Part shown: in pieces, positions 1 to 12,999 of the stretch
Numbering within the stretch: position 1 is the first letter of the stretch
How the letters are laid out: each line of letters begins with the position of its first letter
NCBI RefSeq assembly: GCF_954871325.1
Contig: NC_088775.1
Location: forward strand, 62,535,561-62,599,560
Direction of reading: 5' to 3'
Length of the DNA stretch: 64,000 bases
Source: Gordionus sp. m RMFG-2023
Taxonomy: Eukaryota > Nematomorpha > Gordioida > Chordodea > Parachordodidae
The notes under the pieces: model-generated
What the model saw: only the letters and a program-made list of their open reading frames with translations
Told to the model about the DNA's origin: nothing
The model's database searches: none
Made by a program: the position numbers and the translations under genes

Positions 1-129
1 TATAATTTTTGTATTAACTTATAAAATTTATGAAATTAATCAGGGTTGGCAAGTCGGTCAATTGACCTGGTCAAACACTCTAAAAAAATCTGAAGAAAAA
101 AATATTAAAAATATAGCTCCGTGAAGTTG

Positions 130-1480
130 GCCGAACATTTGTAAGCACTAACGATGAATCATATGTCATTTTTTAGTATTCGTTAGTGCTTATTTGTGCT
201 TCAATCTGTATAGTAGGCGAATTTAAGGAAAAAAAGTTATAAGCAAAAATAAAAATTTGTGCCAACTTCACGCTTAAAAATTGATTGAAAGCATTAACGA
301 TGAAACTTATATCATTCTTTAGTGCTTTGTTAGTAGAGGTTAGTGCTTCAATCACTTTTGTTGCCGAATTTAAGAATAAAAAGTTATTGGCGAAAAAAAC
401 AAAAATAAACAAATATTGGCGACGTGCCAAAATAAAAACTAGAGTAGTACTAAACATCCGGTTTTCGCCATTATTTAGTAGCAAATTTGAATTCCATAAT
501 TAATTTGGTTAACCGCCATATGGAAAAAAAGTTATTAGCTAAATAAAAATTATGACGTCACGATTTAAGCGTGAAGTTGGCCGAACTTTTGGAAGCACTA
601 ACGATGAAACTTATATCATTCTTTAATGCTTCGTTAGTAGAGGTTAGTGCTTCAATCACTTTTGTTGCCGAATTTTAGAATATATTGGCGAAAAGAACAA
701 AAATAAACAAATATTGGCGACGTGCCAAAACAAAAACTAGAGTAGTACTAAACATCCGGTTTTCGCCATTATTTAGTGCTTAATTAATGTATTTAAATTC
801 CGTTATTAATTTAGTTAACCGCCATATGGAAAAAAAGTTATTAACTAAATAAAAATTATGACGTCACGATTAAAGCGTGAAGTTGGCCGAACTTTTGGAA
901 ACACTAACGATGAAACTTATATCATTCTTTAGTGCTTCGTTAGTAGAGGTTAGTGCTTCAATCACTTTGCCGAATTTAAGAATAAAAAGTTATTGGCGAA
1001 AAAAACAAAAATAAACAAATATTGGCGACGTGCCAAAATAAAAACTAGAGTAGTACTAAACATCCGGTTTTAGCCATTATTTAGTGCTTAATTAGCAAAT
1101 TTGAATTCCATAATTAATTTGGTTAACCGTCTTTGTAAAAATTGTAATACGCTAAAGAAATGTTTAAAAATCAAATTATGCCAGAAAATTATCAAAGCAA
1201 TAACGATGAAATTTATATCCTTCTTTAGGGCTTCCTTAGTAGAGGTTAATTCTTTAATCACCTTTGTAGCCGAATTTAAGAATAAAAAGTTATTTGCGAA
1301 AAAAACAAAAATAAACAAATAATGGCGACGTGCCAACGCAAAAACTATAGTAATACCAAACATCCGGTTTTCGCCATTATTTAGTGCTCAATTAGTAAAT
1401 TTGAATTCCGTAATTAATTTGGTTAACCGTCTTTATAAAAAATTGTAATACACTAAGGATTATGAAAATATATAAAATTA
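130..1480 (+). repeat. Left arm: ~300-bp tandem units
   Basis: The marker CATCCGGTTTT recurs near 457, 755, 1063 and 1360, giving a period of 297-308 bp and about four units. Each unit carries internal short repeats of the type TTAGTGCTT / AAGCACTAA, which are themselves inverted, and a segment GCGTGAAGTTGGCC. The last unit is more diverged and carries an extra A/T-rich tail. Confidence 0.85.
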
Positions 1481-3489
1481 TAAAATATGTAATAAAACCT
1501 AATTAAAAAATTATAATTTATAAATTTATAAATATATAATTAAAAATAAAATTCTATAATTGAGTCCCCAAAAAAGAACAATAATTGTGTCTAAAAATTT
1601 CTATTTGAATTTTTTGTCGAATAAAAAGAAATTCTCTGGGTTCATTTGTGAAAAGTCGTATTTTATTACGCAGATTTTTTAAAAACATAAATGTGGAAGG
1701 CGAAAAATGCCCGTTAGTAGAAGTCACTACTGGAGTGAATATGAAGTTTTTAAAATTTTTGTATTTGTTTGTCTTTTTAATTTCTGCCTGTGTTATTAAA
1801 TTGAAATTTATGTTTGAAGGGAATGATGAGACACACGTGTAGTCCCAATTATGGTTGTCATACCATCAGGTCTTAAACCATCTACTTGAAATAAATTTAA
1901 TGGTTCAAGATTGTTTGTAATGTGTGCAGCTGTTAGGCATCTATTTATTATATGGTTTACAGCTGAGTGTTGATTTATTAATCAAATGTGGGAAATTCTG
2001 TTGTTAATTTTTTATATTACTCAAAAAATTTTTGATTACTTGTAAATTTTTATAGTATGTAATACATTTCCATAATGTGAAACATTCTTATATAGTTAAA
2101 TAACTTTCCATCAATATTGTAAAAAACATTTTGATTTTGATATAATTTTTTAAAAAAATTTTTAATAAAACTTTAATAAAGACGAACGTCAAATTTATGA
2201 ATCGAATATAATTTTTTAATGTTTTGGTCTAAAATTTTTTTCGGCGTCGAGAAAGGTGCCAGAAAATGTGAAGGATTAATATGGCAATAATTTATCGAAT
2301 CAGGAACTCTCAGAATTCCTGCATAAGTATTAGTTATCTGCATCGGGCCTAATTTTTCAAGCCCGGCCCAGTCCGAAATTTTTTTAAAAAAATTTTGCCG
2401 GCCCGGCCCGAACCAGAAATTTTTTTAAAAAAATTTACCGACCCGGCCCGGTCATTCCTGAATTTATTTAAATATAGAAAATAATTTTTAAAATTACTCA
2501 AAATAAAAGACATATGTTATATGTTGTCTAGTTTCTATAAATAAAATAAAATATTTTTATTTTACATAAAAAATTCAATATATAATTGATAAATTTAGAT
2601 ATATTTAAAAAATTTATAAGCCCAACCCTACCCGGCCCTTCTTAAAAAAATATTAGGTCTGAGCACGGTTCGACGGGTACTTTATAATATTGTGATCTTA
2701 ATATAACTAAAATTTATGATAGAAATAAATATAAGCGTAAATTCTTCGAACAAAATAAAACTGTTGTATGATACAACTTATATTATGTATTTAAAGTAGT
2801 GTTTTCAATTACATTTATATTTAATATTACTTTTTGACAAATGTTTCACTTAAGGCGAAAAGAAGATATATTTAGATTGTAATAATATATTAAAGGTTGT
2901 TAATTATATAACGTGATTGGAAACAATTGATTTTCGAGATATATAAAGAATGATTATTTTTGATATATACACAGATGAAAAAAAACCATTCATTTAATTT
3001 TCTTTTGTATAACCATATTATTCAATAAAAAGATCACTTGTTTAACCATATTATTAAATATATTATTCAATAAAAAGACCACATCACATTTAAGTTATTC
3101 TATATATTTATTCTTATTCATTAAAAACTATGTAAAAAGAGCAATTTGAATTAAGAATAAAAAATTTCTGAGAATGTTTTTAACCATATCATTCAATGAC
3201 ACCTCAGAATAATAGATTCTGGAGAAAAAATGTAGTTGTTACAATAAAATAATAAAAATTATATAATTATTACACAAGATTGTGGTTCAATGGACCCATT
3301 AAGGCAGTAGTGGAAATAATATTTTGTGACTTGGTTATAGCTATTCATGTATTTTGGGAACCATAATATATATAAGCATCTGAAACATTATATTACTCAA
3401 ATATGGCAGATGATCTACAGAAACAATTGATAGTTAAAGTGCAAAAAGACAATATGCATTTTTTAATTACTTGGGGTTTTTAATCAAAC
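1481..3489. other. Loop of the foldback element, no gene seen
   Basis: This is AT-rich DNA between the inverted arms. I see no supported gene; the short frame at 1648-1842 has no recognisable similarity. The one distinct feature is a GC-rich patch at about 2335-2680 made of repeated CCCGGCCC-like blocks alternating with A/T runs, resembling other GC islands at 36560-36660 and 15250-15430. Confidence 0.5.
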
Positions 3490-5600
3490 TAATTAGAGTT
3501 TAAATTTTACAAAATAAGTACTAAATAATGGTGAAAATAAAATGTTTGTCGCTGATAGATTTTTTGTTTATTTTGTTAATAACTTTTTTATTTTTTTTAG
3601 GCTATTAAACTGATTGAAGCACTAACCTCTACTAAGGAAGCTCTAAAGAATTATATAAATTTCATTGTTAGTGCTTTCATAATTTTCTGGCCATAATAAG
3701 ACCTCCTAAACATTTCTTTAACGTATTACAATTTTTTATAAAGACGGTTAACCAAATTAATTATGGAATCAAATTTACTAATTGAGCACTAATAATGGCA
3801 AAACCGGATGTTTAGTACTACTATAGTTTTTGTTTTGGCACATCGCCATTATTTGTTTATTTTTGTTTTTTTCGCAAATAACTTTTTATTCTTAAATTCG
3901 GCTACAAAAAAGATTGAAGCACTAACCTCTAGAAGGATATAAATTTCATCGTTAGTGCTTTCATAATTTTTTGACCAAAATTTGACCTCTAAACATTTAT
4001 TTAACGTATTACAATTTTTTGTAATAAAGACTGTTAACCAAATTAATTATGGAATTCGAATTTACTAATTGAGCACTAAATAATGGCAAAACCGGATGTT
4101 TATTACTACTATAATTTTTGTTTTGGCACGTCGCCATTATTTGTTTATTTATATTTTTTTCGCAAAAATCTTTTTATTCTTAAATTCGGCTAGAAAAGTG
4201 ATTGAAACACTAACCTCTACTAAGGAAGCCCTAAAGAAGGATATAAATTTCATCGTTAATGCTTTCATAATTTTCTGGCCAAAATTTGACCTCTAAATAT
4301 TTCTTTAGCGTTTATAATTTTTTATAAAGACGGTTAAGCAAATTTATTACGGAATTCAAATTTGCTAATTAAGCAATAAATAATGGCAAAAACCGGATGT
4401 TTAATACTACTATAGTTTTTTTTTTGGCACGTCACCATTATTTGTTTTTTTCGCAAATAACTTTTTATTCTTAAATTCGGCTACAAAAGTAATTGAAGCA
4501 CTAACCTCTACTAAAGAAGCCCTAAAAAAGGATATAAATTTCATCGTTAATGCTTTCATTATTTTCTGGCCAAAATTTGACCTCTAAATATTTTTTTAGC
4601 GTATTACGATTTTTTCATACGACGGTTATCCAAATTAATAATGGAATTTAAATACATTAATTAAGCCCTAAATAATGGCGAAAACCTGATGTTTAGTACT
4701 ACTTTAGTTTTTGTTTTGGCACGTCGCCAATATTTGTTTATTTTTATTCTTAAATTCGGCAACAAAAGTGATTGAAGCACTAACCTCTACTAACGAAGCA
4801 CTAAAGAATGATATAAGTTTCATCTTTAGTGCTTCCAAAAGTTCGGCCAACTTCACGCTTAAATCGTGACGTCATAATTTTTATTTAGCTATAAACTTTT
4901 TATCCATATGGCGGTTAAAATAACGGAATTAAATATATTAATTAAGCACTAAATAATGGCGAAAACCGGATGTTTAGTACTACTCTAGTTTTTCTTTTGG
5001 CACGTCGCCAATATTTGTTTATTTTTGTTTTTTAATAACTTATTATTCTTAAATTCGGCTATAAAAGTGATTGAAGCACTAACCTCTACTAACGAAGCAC
5101 TGATATAAGTGTCATCGTTAGTGCTTCCAAAACTTGGGCCAACTTCACGCTTAAATCATGACGTCATAATTTTTATTTAGCTTATAACTTTTTTTCCATA
5201 TGGCGGTTAACCAAATTAATAACGGAATTTAAATACATTAATTAACCCCTAAATAATGGCGAAAACCGGATGTTTAGTACTACTCTAGTTTTTGTTTTGG
5301 CACATCGCCAATATTTGTTTATTTTTGTTTTTTTCGTTAATAACTTTTTATTCTTAAAAACGGCTACAAAAGTGATTGAAGCACTAACCTCTACTAACTA
5401 AGCACTAAGGAATGATATAAGTTTTATCGTTAGTGCTTTCAATCAACTTTTAAGCGTGAAGTTGGCACAAATTTTTATTTTTGCCTATAACTTTTTTTCC
5501 TTAAATTCGACTACTATACGGATTGAAGCACTAAAAAATGACATATGATTCATCGTTAGTGCTTCCAAATGTTCGGCCAACTTCACGGAGCTTAAAAATA
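3490..5600 (-). repeat. Right arm: ~290-bp tandem units, inverted
   Basis: The reverse complement of the left-arm unit is repeated about six times; the marker ACCGGATGTTTA (or a near match) recurs near 3806, 4092, 4393, 4686, 4966 and 5266. Units nearest the outer end (5000-5600) match the outermost left-arm units best, as expected if the arms arose as one inverted duplication. The right arm has more units than the left, so the arms have expanded or contracted independently. Confidence 0.85.
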
Positions 5601-5779
5601 TGTTTATAAAAAGAAAAATGATATAAATACATGTCATCATAATGTTTTATTTTTAGGCGAAGGTGGTGGTGACTAAATTATTTTTATAATTAATTTCAGA
5701 AGTATAAACGACATGTTTAATAGTTATATGGTAATCAGTAATTTCCGTAAGAAATAATCAATTCCGTTTGCCAACCATG

Positions 5780-6360
5780 CCCAATTAAGAGACTACCAAT
5801 TCCTAGTTTTTTTTTGAAAGAAATAGGTTGATTTGGGATATTCTTACAAAAATAGAAATCGATTGAAGATCTTGACATTAGGAAAATCGATTAAAAATAT
5901 TAAAGAAAATGATAATATTGAATATGAATCAGAACACTACTGAGAGATAAACGTTAGTTAAATGAATTTAAAAAATTGATAATATCGATTCATTCTACTA
6001 TTATATTCAAAATAAAGTTAATATTGACTTAAAAAAACATTTATTTGAATTTTCGTATTTGGCCGGTCAAATACAAAGTACTGCTGTGTATTTATATTTG
6101 AAAATATCGTTTTATTTTTATCATTATTTGCATAAGAATCACTTATATTTTATGTAATTGTTAAATTACTTTTTTTTTAGAGTTTTTATACAGTAAAAAT
6201 TTTTAATATTATAATCTGTATAAAATATCTACATTTTGAAATTTATTTTAAATAATAAAAATATATGATGAAATATTCTCTAAAATTTTGTTATATCCAT
6301 ATTTAAAATAAAAAATATATTCTATAAAGGATAATAGCGCCTGGCTTCTAACAAGAATTT
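5780..6360. other. AT-rich spacer, nothing recognised
   Basis: No coding frame of convincing length or composition, no repeat shared with the rest of the window and no RNA gene seen. Confidence 0.4.
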
Positions 6361-6379
6361 TTAAAAAATAGGGTTCGGG

Positions 6380-6680
6380 CCAGGGGTATAGTGCCATCTA
6401 AAAGTTATGGAACAAATTTAGCTAGCTCACTCATGTTGCTCATCGAGCTAGCTTAAATTTTTTCCCTCAAAATAGAGATGGCACACTATTTCTACATAAT
6501 TAGAATATTAAAATTCTTATTCACAAATAAATAAATTTCTGCTCAAAAGTCGGCTTGAGCCAACTACTGAGCCGACTTGAGTCTGAGTCGATTTCGACTC
6601 AAAAACTGACTGAGTTTAGGGCTAAGTTGGTTTGGCTCAGCTTTTTTACAATACTAATCTTATTACTTAAAAACGAAGGT
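6380..6680 (-). repeat. Dispersed GAGCC-rich repeat, single copy
   Basis: Read on the minus strand this segment has the same order of blocks as the repeat array at 46470-47260: GGCTGAGCC-like start, a CCCTAAACTCAG block, GGCTCAAGCCGAC, a TTTATTTATTTGTGA tract, an AATTATGTAGAA block, and a tail with AGCTAGCT motifs. It is much richer in G+C than its surroundings. No coding capacity is visible, so it is probably a non-autonomous element. Confidence 0.6.
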
Positions 6681-7559
6681 TAAACAAGGTAAAAAAAATA
6701 TATTAATTATAATCATCGTTCGTTACAAATTTTCGGCCTAATAATTTTACGTCTTTTATATATTAAAATAAAATTACTTGTTGATGTACTTATGCAATAT
6801 ATTCTATTACACAGAGCATTTCCTATGCCCTTTCTTCGGTGTTTCCACAAATATTTTTTTGCAAAGATCATTGCTAGATTTCAACGGGATCAAATTTTCA
6901 TCTAATATCTTTAAAAAATTATCATTTATATGATTTTATAACATAGCTAACAGAAATATAAATTTACCTGAAGATCTTCACCAAATTGAGATTGACTTTT
7001 CAATAGTGAAAATTCAAAGAAATTTGTGGAATCATCCAAGAAGGATAAACTGTCTGATGGGGTGAAAATAATGTCATCCTGATACATAATTTATAAAAGT
7101 AATCAATTTTTTAAAATTAAAAAAAAATTTATTTTAATAAAAGTAATAAAAATTTTATTTTAATAAAAGTAATTTAAACACATGCATATATAATTATAAT
7201 CTTTACAAATGTACAACAAAAGAAATAAAAGAAATCTCAATAATGCTTATAAAACTGAAAAATATGGTCAATATGTTTCATTAAATCATCACAACATATT
7301 ATTATATAAAAGTTATAAAAATATTATATTTTAAAATAAAAATATGTTGGTTTATATATCGGGCTGCAAAGAAAATTTTCTTTATTCGAACGAAAATGTA
7401 AACAGAGGAACAAAATAAAACTTCACATCATTTTATAATTTAAAAAAAATATCAATTTTTTTTTAAATATTTTCTTTTAGGATATTTTTCTGGCATTTTG
7501 TTACACCCTTTTTGATTATTTATAGATATTTTATAACAAATAAATGAAATATATCTATT
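6681..7559. other. AT-rich spacer, nothing recognised
   Basis: A short local duplication of an AATTTTATTTTAATAAAAGTAA motif near 7130-7180 is the only structure seen. No gene is supported. Confidence 0.4.
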
Positions 7560-7917
7560 TGAAAAAATATTATCTACGAGAAAAAACAAAACCTTACTTG
7601 AAATCCACTGAAAAAAAATTATCTACGAGAAAAATAAAACCTTACTTGAAATCCATTTAAGGGAACTAACTCAAGACGTTAATTTGTAACAACACGATAT
7701 TTTTACTATAATATTTTATTAACATGATTTTTTAAATAATCAATTATTTATAATAAACGAATTATTTCAGACAATAATTTCAAAAATAAAAAAATTTCCA
7801 TTACTTTTTTACAAAAAAAATAATAATGATTCTTGGTAAAGAAAATATTATTAAAAGCCAAGTTGAAATGATTGGCATTTCAAATATATAAAAAAATATA
7901 TATTATAATTTACGACA
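7560..7917 (-). repeat. 3' LTR of the Ty3-like element
   Basis: A TG...CA bounded 358-bp copy of the 14162-14538 sequence in the same orientation. The adjoining internal sequence (7918-7935) reads as a purine-rich tract on the minus strand, marking the 3' side. Confidence 0.85.
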
Positions 7918-7935
7918 TGCCACCCCTTTATGGGC

Positions 7936-9430
7936 CAATGGCATGCCTACACATTAAAAAAATATATATATCATATTTAATATATACAATAGATGATGTT
8001 ATGCAAATACAATATTTTTTTTTACTATGCCTCTTGATTATTAAAAACATTCCTAGAATACTGAATATTTATGGTCCTCCAAATGTAAACTGGACACCAT
8101 CATATAACTTGTTAGGATAGTACTATGAATTCTCATTACATCAATAGAATACTGAATATTCATGGTACAAAGGTTTGCTATAGGGATATCATATACTTGT
8201 TACGACTGTTATCTGTTAATACGAGTTCCTCATCTTATCATATTCATAGCGTGCAAAGGGTTGATCTTCATTTGTTTACATATACGTCCTATGTATGTCA
8301 TTATGGATCATCAGGGGTATCGATGGTCATTGGGGATTGTGGTCTGTTAATTTGGATACTTGAAACTACGCGAAAATTTTTTTTTTTCGTGATTGGAGAC
8401 GGAATAAAATAAGTACAAATTTTTTTTTATATAATTTTCAAATTACAATTTTGGGGAATTTAAAAAAATAAATAATTAAACTGGTTTTTTTTAAATACAA
8501 TTTTCAAATTACAAATTTGGGGAACTTAAAAAAAAATTAAACTTTTATTAATTACATTTTATAAAAAAAATTTTAAATTACAACCTCAACCAGGCATCAT
8601 ACTACCATCTTTCCCTTTTCATTTTATTTTAACAACAACATTTCACATTCCCTTTTATGGCCTGGCCGAGAATACATGGACCATTATAATATAAACTAGG
8701 GGGGAAAAAACGAGGGAAAAAAAAATTTTAAAAAAAATCAAACATACCGCACGTGCCAACCACGAGAAAATCATTATTTCTCATCTTATAACACATAAAA
8801 ACGTACACAAAAATAACTTTTTTATCGGCCTTTTACAGTAAACATTTTACCATTCATTCCACTTTTTCCTTTAAGTTTTATTTATGTACCACAGCCGTAA
8901 TACTTTTCTTTCTATACTACCATACATAAAACATAAACCAAAAATAAGCATGTTTTTTATAACCCTTATTCTCCATTACATAAAAACATACAAGAAAATG
9001 TTTTTATCTCTTTCTCACCATAAGCTAATCACCGCATTCAACTCTTTATTTATCTCTGACAGCCGTAATATTAAAATTACTTTATCATACTATTACCATG
9101 TAAATCATTATCCATATTACCCTCTGATACGAAATAAAAACATATCCTACTAAGTTCTTGTTTATTCCTTATTTTTAAGTTTTTATAAATCAATCAATAC
9201 CAAACATAAATTATCTATTCCAATGTTAAGAAAATTGTTATAAGTCAAACAATATCCAAACATAAACTTTTACATCAACCTGTCTGAACTGACCTATAAA
9301 ATTGGACCAAAATTGACCACAAAAACTTGTATCAATTGAACAACATAAAAAAATATATGGCACAATATACTGAACCCTGACACGATATAAACCATTTAAT
9401 TAGTACTTTTAAGAAAAATTAAAACAAAAA
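7936..9430. other. 3' internal region of the LTR element, no gene seen
   Basis: About 1.5 kb between the polypurine tract and the integrase. Short plus-strand frames here lack any recognised motif. It occupies the place where an extra 3' gene would lie in envelope-bearing relatives, but I see no evidence for one. Confidence 0.4.
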
Positions 9431-9436
9431 AAAATC

Positions 9437-9576
9437 GAGTATATCACTTATTTTACCCCAATTTCATGTGAGAGTATATCACCTATTTTACCCCAATTTC
9501 ATGTGAGAGTATATCACTTATTTTACCCCAATTTCATGTGAGAGTATATCACTTATTTTACCCCGATTTCATGTGA
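9437..9576. repeat. 35-bp tandem repeat, four copies
   Basis: Units start at 9437, 9472, 9507 and 9542, each a near-perfect copy of GAGTATATCACTTATTTTAC followed by CCCAATTTCATGTGA. It sits at the 3' end of the integrase region of the LTR element and its last copy runs into the coding region. Confidence 0.95.
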
Positions 9577-10640
9577 TCGCGATGACGGATCACAGTAACC
9601 CCGGTTATTAACAAAATTTCACTTAATTTCGAACTCCGGTTTACTATTACCCGACCTCTTTCCCATTTTTTTCCCCGATTGTCAAACAATCTGGTCCAAA
9701 CCTTCTGGCCCACTGAAAACTTTACCCCTAATTTTACTTCCCCTGAGGTAATAATCTTCCTTTTTGGTTTTAAGAAATCTAAAGGACCCCGTGTTGGCCT
9801 ACCTAAAAATAACTCTACCGGCGTGATCCCTTCTCGATTGCAAGAATTAAGATAATATAACTGAGACATGTAAGCATCATCCTTACGATTACCAGCCTTC
9901 TTAATCCAATTTTTAACAATTGCTACCATCCTCTCAGCTTGTTCATTCGAGCTGGGATGATATGGTGAAGGAAGAATGTGTTTTGTCTGTGACTCAACAT
10001 AAAACTGTTTAAAATCCTCACTGATGAAGGCGGGACCCCCATCAGACACTATCGTGTCGGGAAAACCGAACCTGACATATAATTCTCTTAATTTTTTAAC
10101 AACAATTTTTGTGGAATATCCATGTACTTCTGCATATTCTATCCACTTAGAATACGAATCTACCACTAAAAAATATGTTTTTTTATCAAGATCAAAGAAA
10201 TCAATGTGGATACGTTCCCAAGGTTTATTTGATCTGGGCCAAACTTGCCCTACTTCTTTACGGGGCATAGGGGCACAGGTATTACACGGAACGCATTTCC
10301 TGGTAATCCGTTCAATATCATTGCCCCTACCAGGCCACCATACATATTCTCTAGCCCAATATTTCATCTTGTCCCGACCTTGATGTCCGGCATGCAATAA
10401 ATTCATAATTCTACTCCGTAATTTATACGGAATTACAGCCCTGTTTCCCCTCATAATACAATCATCAACAATTGACAATTCCTTTTGTATTTTTTTATAG
10501 GAATCATATTTGTTTTTCCAAGGCTTTTCTCCTGTTAAACTCAATTTTATCTGACTTAAATCTTTGTCGTTTACAGTATTTGTTTTCAGATCCTCCCAAT
10601 TGGTAGAACCTCCCTTTAAAATATATGACAGAGTACGCAC
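9560..10640 (-). pseudogene. Integrase region of the Ty3-like element (fossil)
   Basis: Shows the H2C2 zinc-binding block (HAGHQGRDKM ... CVPCNTC), then the catalytic core with the first Asp in IDFFDLDKKTYFLVV, the second in VSDGGPAFIS and the Glu in PYHPSSNEQAERMV, followed by a basic C-terminal domain. The length and order of domains match Ty3/gypsy integrases. This part is still open over its whole length although the element as a whole is broken. Confidence 0.88.
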
Positions 10641-10669
10641 TAAAGCCTTCTCTCTATCAATACCTATCC

Positions 10670-11800
10670 TATCACTTATTTCGGGATCTGCACAGCGAAC
10701 CTAACCTAGACAAAATATCAGGCAAATGATTCTCCTTGCCTCGACGATATCTAATCTCTAGGTTAAAACTACCCACTAGTAATAACCAACGCTGCAGGCA
10801 GGGAGATAACATTAACTCCCTGTTATCCTTTCGGAATAAGTGAATTAACGGTTTGTGATCGGTAAAAATTACAAATCTTTTACCAATCAAATATTCACGG
10901 CATTTAGTCAAACCGAAAATCACTGCCAAGACCTCCTGTTCAATCACAGAATATCTCGTTTCTACATCCCGAAAAACTCGCGAGAAAAACAGGATGGGTC
11001 TTTCCATACCATCAATTAAATGTAATAATGCTCCTCCAACACCCGTGTTAGATGCATCAACCGCTAATACGATTTCCAAATAATTGTTGAAACATACTAA
11101 AATTGGCTCTTCCCCAATCTTTCCCTTTAAAATTTCAAATGCCTCTTGCTGTTTCAATTTCCACTCAAAATGAATACCCATTTTTAATAACTCATACAAC
11201 GAGGCTGCTACCTTCGCAAAATCCTCAATAAAACGATGGTAGTAATTTACCATACCCAAAATGACTGCACCTCAGCATTACCATTAGGCTGCTTCAAACT
11301 TAATATATTATTCAAATTTTTTTGTATTGGCTTCACCTCAATCCCATTTATTTGATGGCCTAAATATTCTACCTCCATTATGCCCAAAATGCTTTTCATC
11401 TTACTGGCTCTCAAGCCTTTATTATGAATTCTCTTAAAAACCTCCTCCAACCGTTGGTTATGCTGTTCAGGTGTCATCCCTGTAATTAGCACATCATCCA
11501 TATAATAAAATACTCCCTCTAGTCCTTGGAACACGGACGCCATGGTACGCTGAAAAATAGGAGCCGAAACACTCAACCCAAATGGTAATCTACAAAAAAC
11601 GAATAACCCTTTAGGAGTCGTTATCGTCAATAATTTACGAATTTCCTCCCTCAAAAGTAATTGCAGATAAGCCGACGAAAAATCAACCTTTGAAAAATAT
11701 TTCGCCTCTTTTAAATGAGCCAAAATTTCCTCAATTCGAGGCAATGGATATTTAACCTCTTCTACCCACCTATTTAACGTTTTACTCTGAAATCAGCATA
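10670..11800 (-). pseudogene. Reverse transcriptase and RNase H region (fossil)
   Basis: Reverse transcriptase motifs typical of Ty3/gypsy are visible: FSKVDFSSAYLQ, LPFGLSVSAPIFQR and the catalytic YMDD, then YLGH. The connection and RNase H follow with AVDASNTGVGGAL, the FSR and YSVIEQEVLAV blocks and FTDHKPL. Part of the broken element; frames are not joined here. Confidence 0.85.
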
Positions 11801-11959
11801 GAGCCTCAATTTACCATTTAATTTTCTAACCGGTACCAACGGGGTTGCCCATACACTATATTCCACTGGAACAATAATACCATCCCTAACCCATTGATCC
11901 AACTCTTCGTCAATTTCCTTATTCCATTCAAAAGAAACTCGTCGACACGCTAGGAAAAT

Positions 11960-12970
11960 AGGTTAAAATCCCTCCTTTAATTTTACATCCACTTGATAAT
12001 CATTAAGACAACCTAATTTTTCTTCAAAAATTATTTCATATTTCTTCATTAAAAGAGATACATCTTCCCGCATTTTATGTAATTCATTACTCTCAATAGT
12101 AACCATCGGGTTCCCATTAATGATAATATTGTCCTCAACCATTAATTCCGTGGAATTTACATACCTCTCAGAATTAAGGGCTAAATTCCCTTCTTCTACG
12201 GTTAAATCTGTCCCTTCCATTTCATAAACTTCTTCCCGAGTATTATTAGCAATATCTTTGTTTTTAGTCTCATTTAAGGCTGAACCATTAGGTATGGCAA
12301 AAATATTCCAATAATTATTGAAAGGACCTAACTTAACAATGCAATCCCACCCCATGATGGTTTCCATATCTTTCTTCACTACCCACAAATCTAAGAAAAA
12401 TGTGGTATCATGGAGAATAATTTCCAACTTAGTTTTTCCCAAAACTACAATTTCAGACCCATCAAATTGTCTGACACACATAGATTCCTTTTCAAGTTTA
12501 CCCCCTGGCCAATACTTATAATAATCTTTTCTAGACATTTTTGAAATGCTAGCCCCTGTGTCAAACAACATGTCAATGTCCCTCGAGTCAACTCTTACCG
12601 TAACTCTCGGACAAGGACAAGGTTCGAATGATCGCTCAGTCATTAAAATCTCATATGTTTTAATTGACTGGTCAATAACTATCTCATTTGAAACATCAGT
12701 TTCATGAGAATTCACATTTGAACATAAATTCAACTCAGAATTTAGCGGTTCTTTAATAATATTCATATTTTTTTTAACAATATCACGGGGATATTTTTCC
12801 CATTCGAAAGTATTAGCATCCTTCTTATCGGAATATTTAACAATACCCTTAGGATATTTCTCCCATCTAAAATTATTAGAGTCTTCATTATTTTTATTTT
12901 TATCATCAGGATGAAAAAAATTTCTGTTAAAATAACGGCTTTTATTATAATCATATCTCATTTCAATATA
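11960..12970 (-). pseudogene. Protease-bearing region of the Ty3-like element (fossil)
   Basis: Contains the retropepsin-type active site as FDTGAS, preceded by a polar low-complexity region with repeated WEKYP motifs and followed by the short conserved strand GWDCIVKLG. The order, protease before reverse transcriptase, fits Ty3/gypsy. Part of the fossil at 7560-14538. Confidence 0.75.
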
Positions 12971-12999
12971 GTTATTTAATTTATTACTATTTCTACCTC

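Larger units (their letters stand above)
41..5779. mobile_element. Foldback-like element, hAT-like ends
   Basis: The left arm (about 41-1480) reappears as its reverse complement in the right arm (about 3490-5779), with some 2 kb of unrelated AT-rich loop between. Both arms are built of tandem units of about 300 bp. The left end reads CAGGGTTGGCAA; the right end, in reverse complement, reads CATGGTTGGCAA, one mismatch in twelve. CAGGGTTGGC-type ends are familiar from hAT elements. The flanks share AATTAA but no clean 8-bp duplication, so the exact ends are uncertain. No transposase is present, so the element would be non-autonomous. Short reading frames inside the arms are by-products of the repeat. 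Confidence 0.6.

Noticed and set aside
173-1363. Several 70-100 codon frames on both strands in the first 1.4 kb.
   Set aside because: They repeat with the ~300-bp units and lie in inverted-repeat arms; the same peptide appears in shifted forms at 4096-4296. They are repeat by-products.
7872-9153. Plus-strand frames downstream of the integrase inside the LTR element.
   Set aside because: Wrong strand for the element, no motifs, composition as in non-coding AT-rich DNA.
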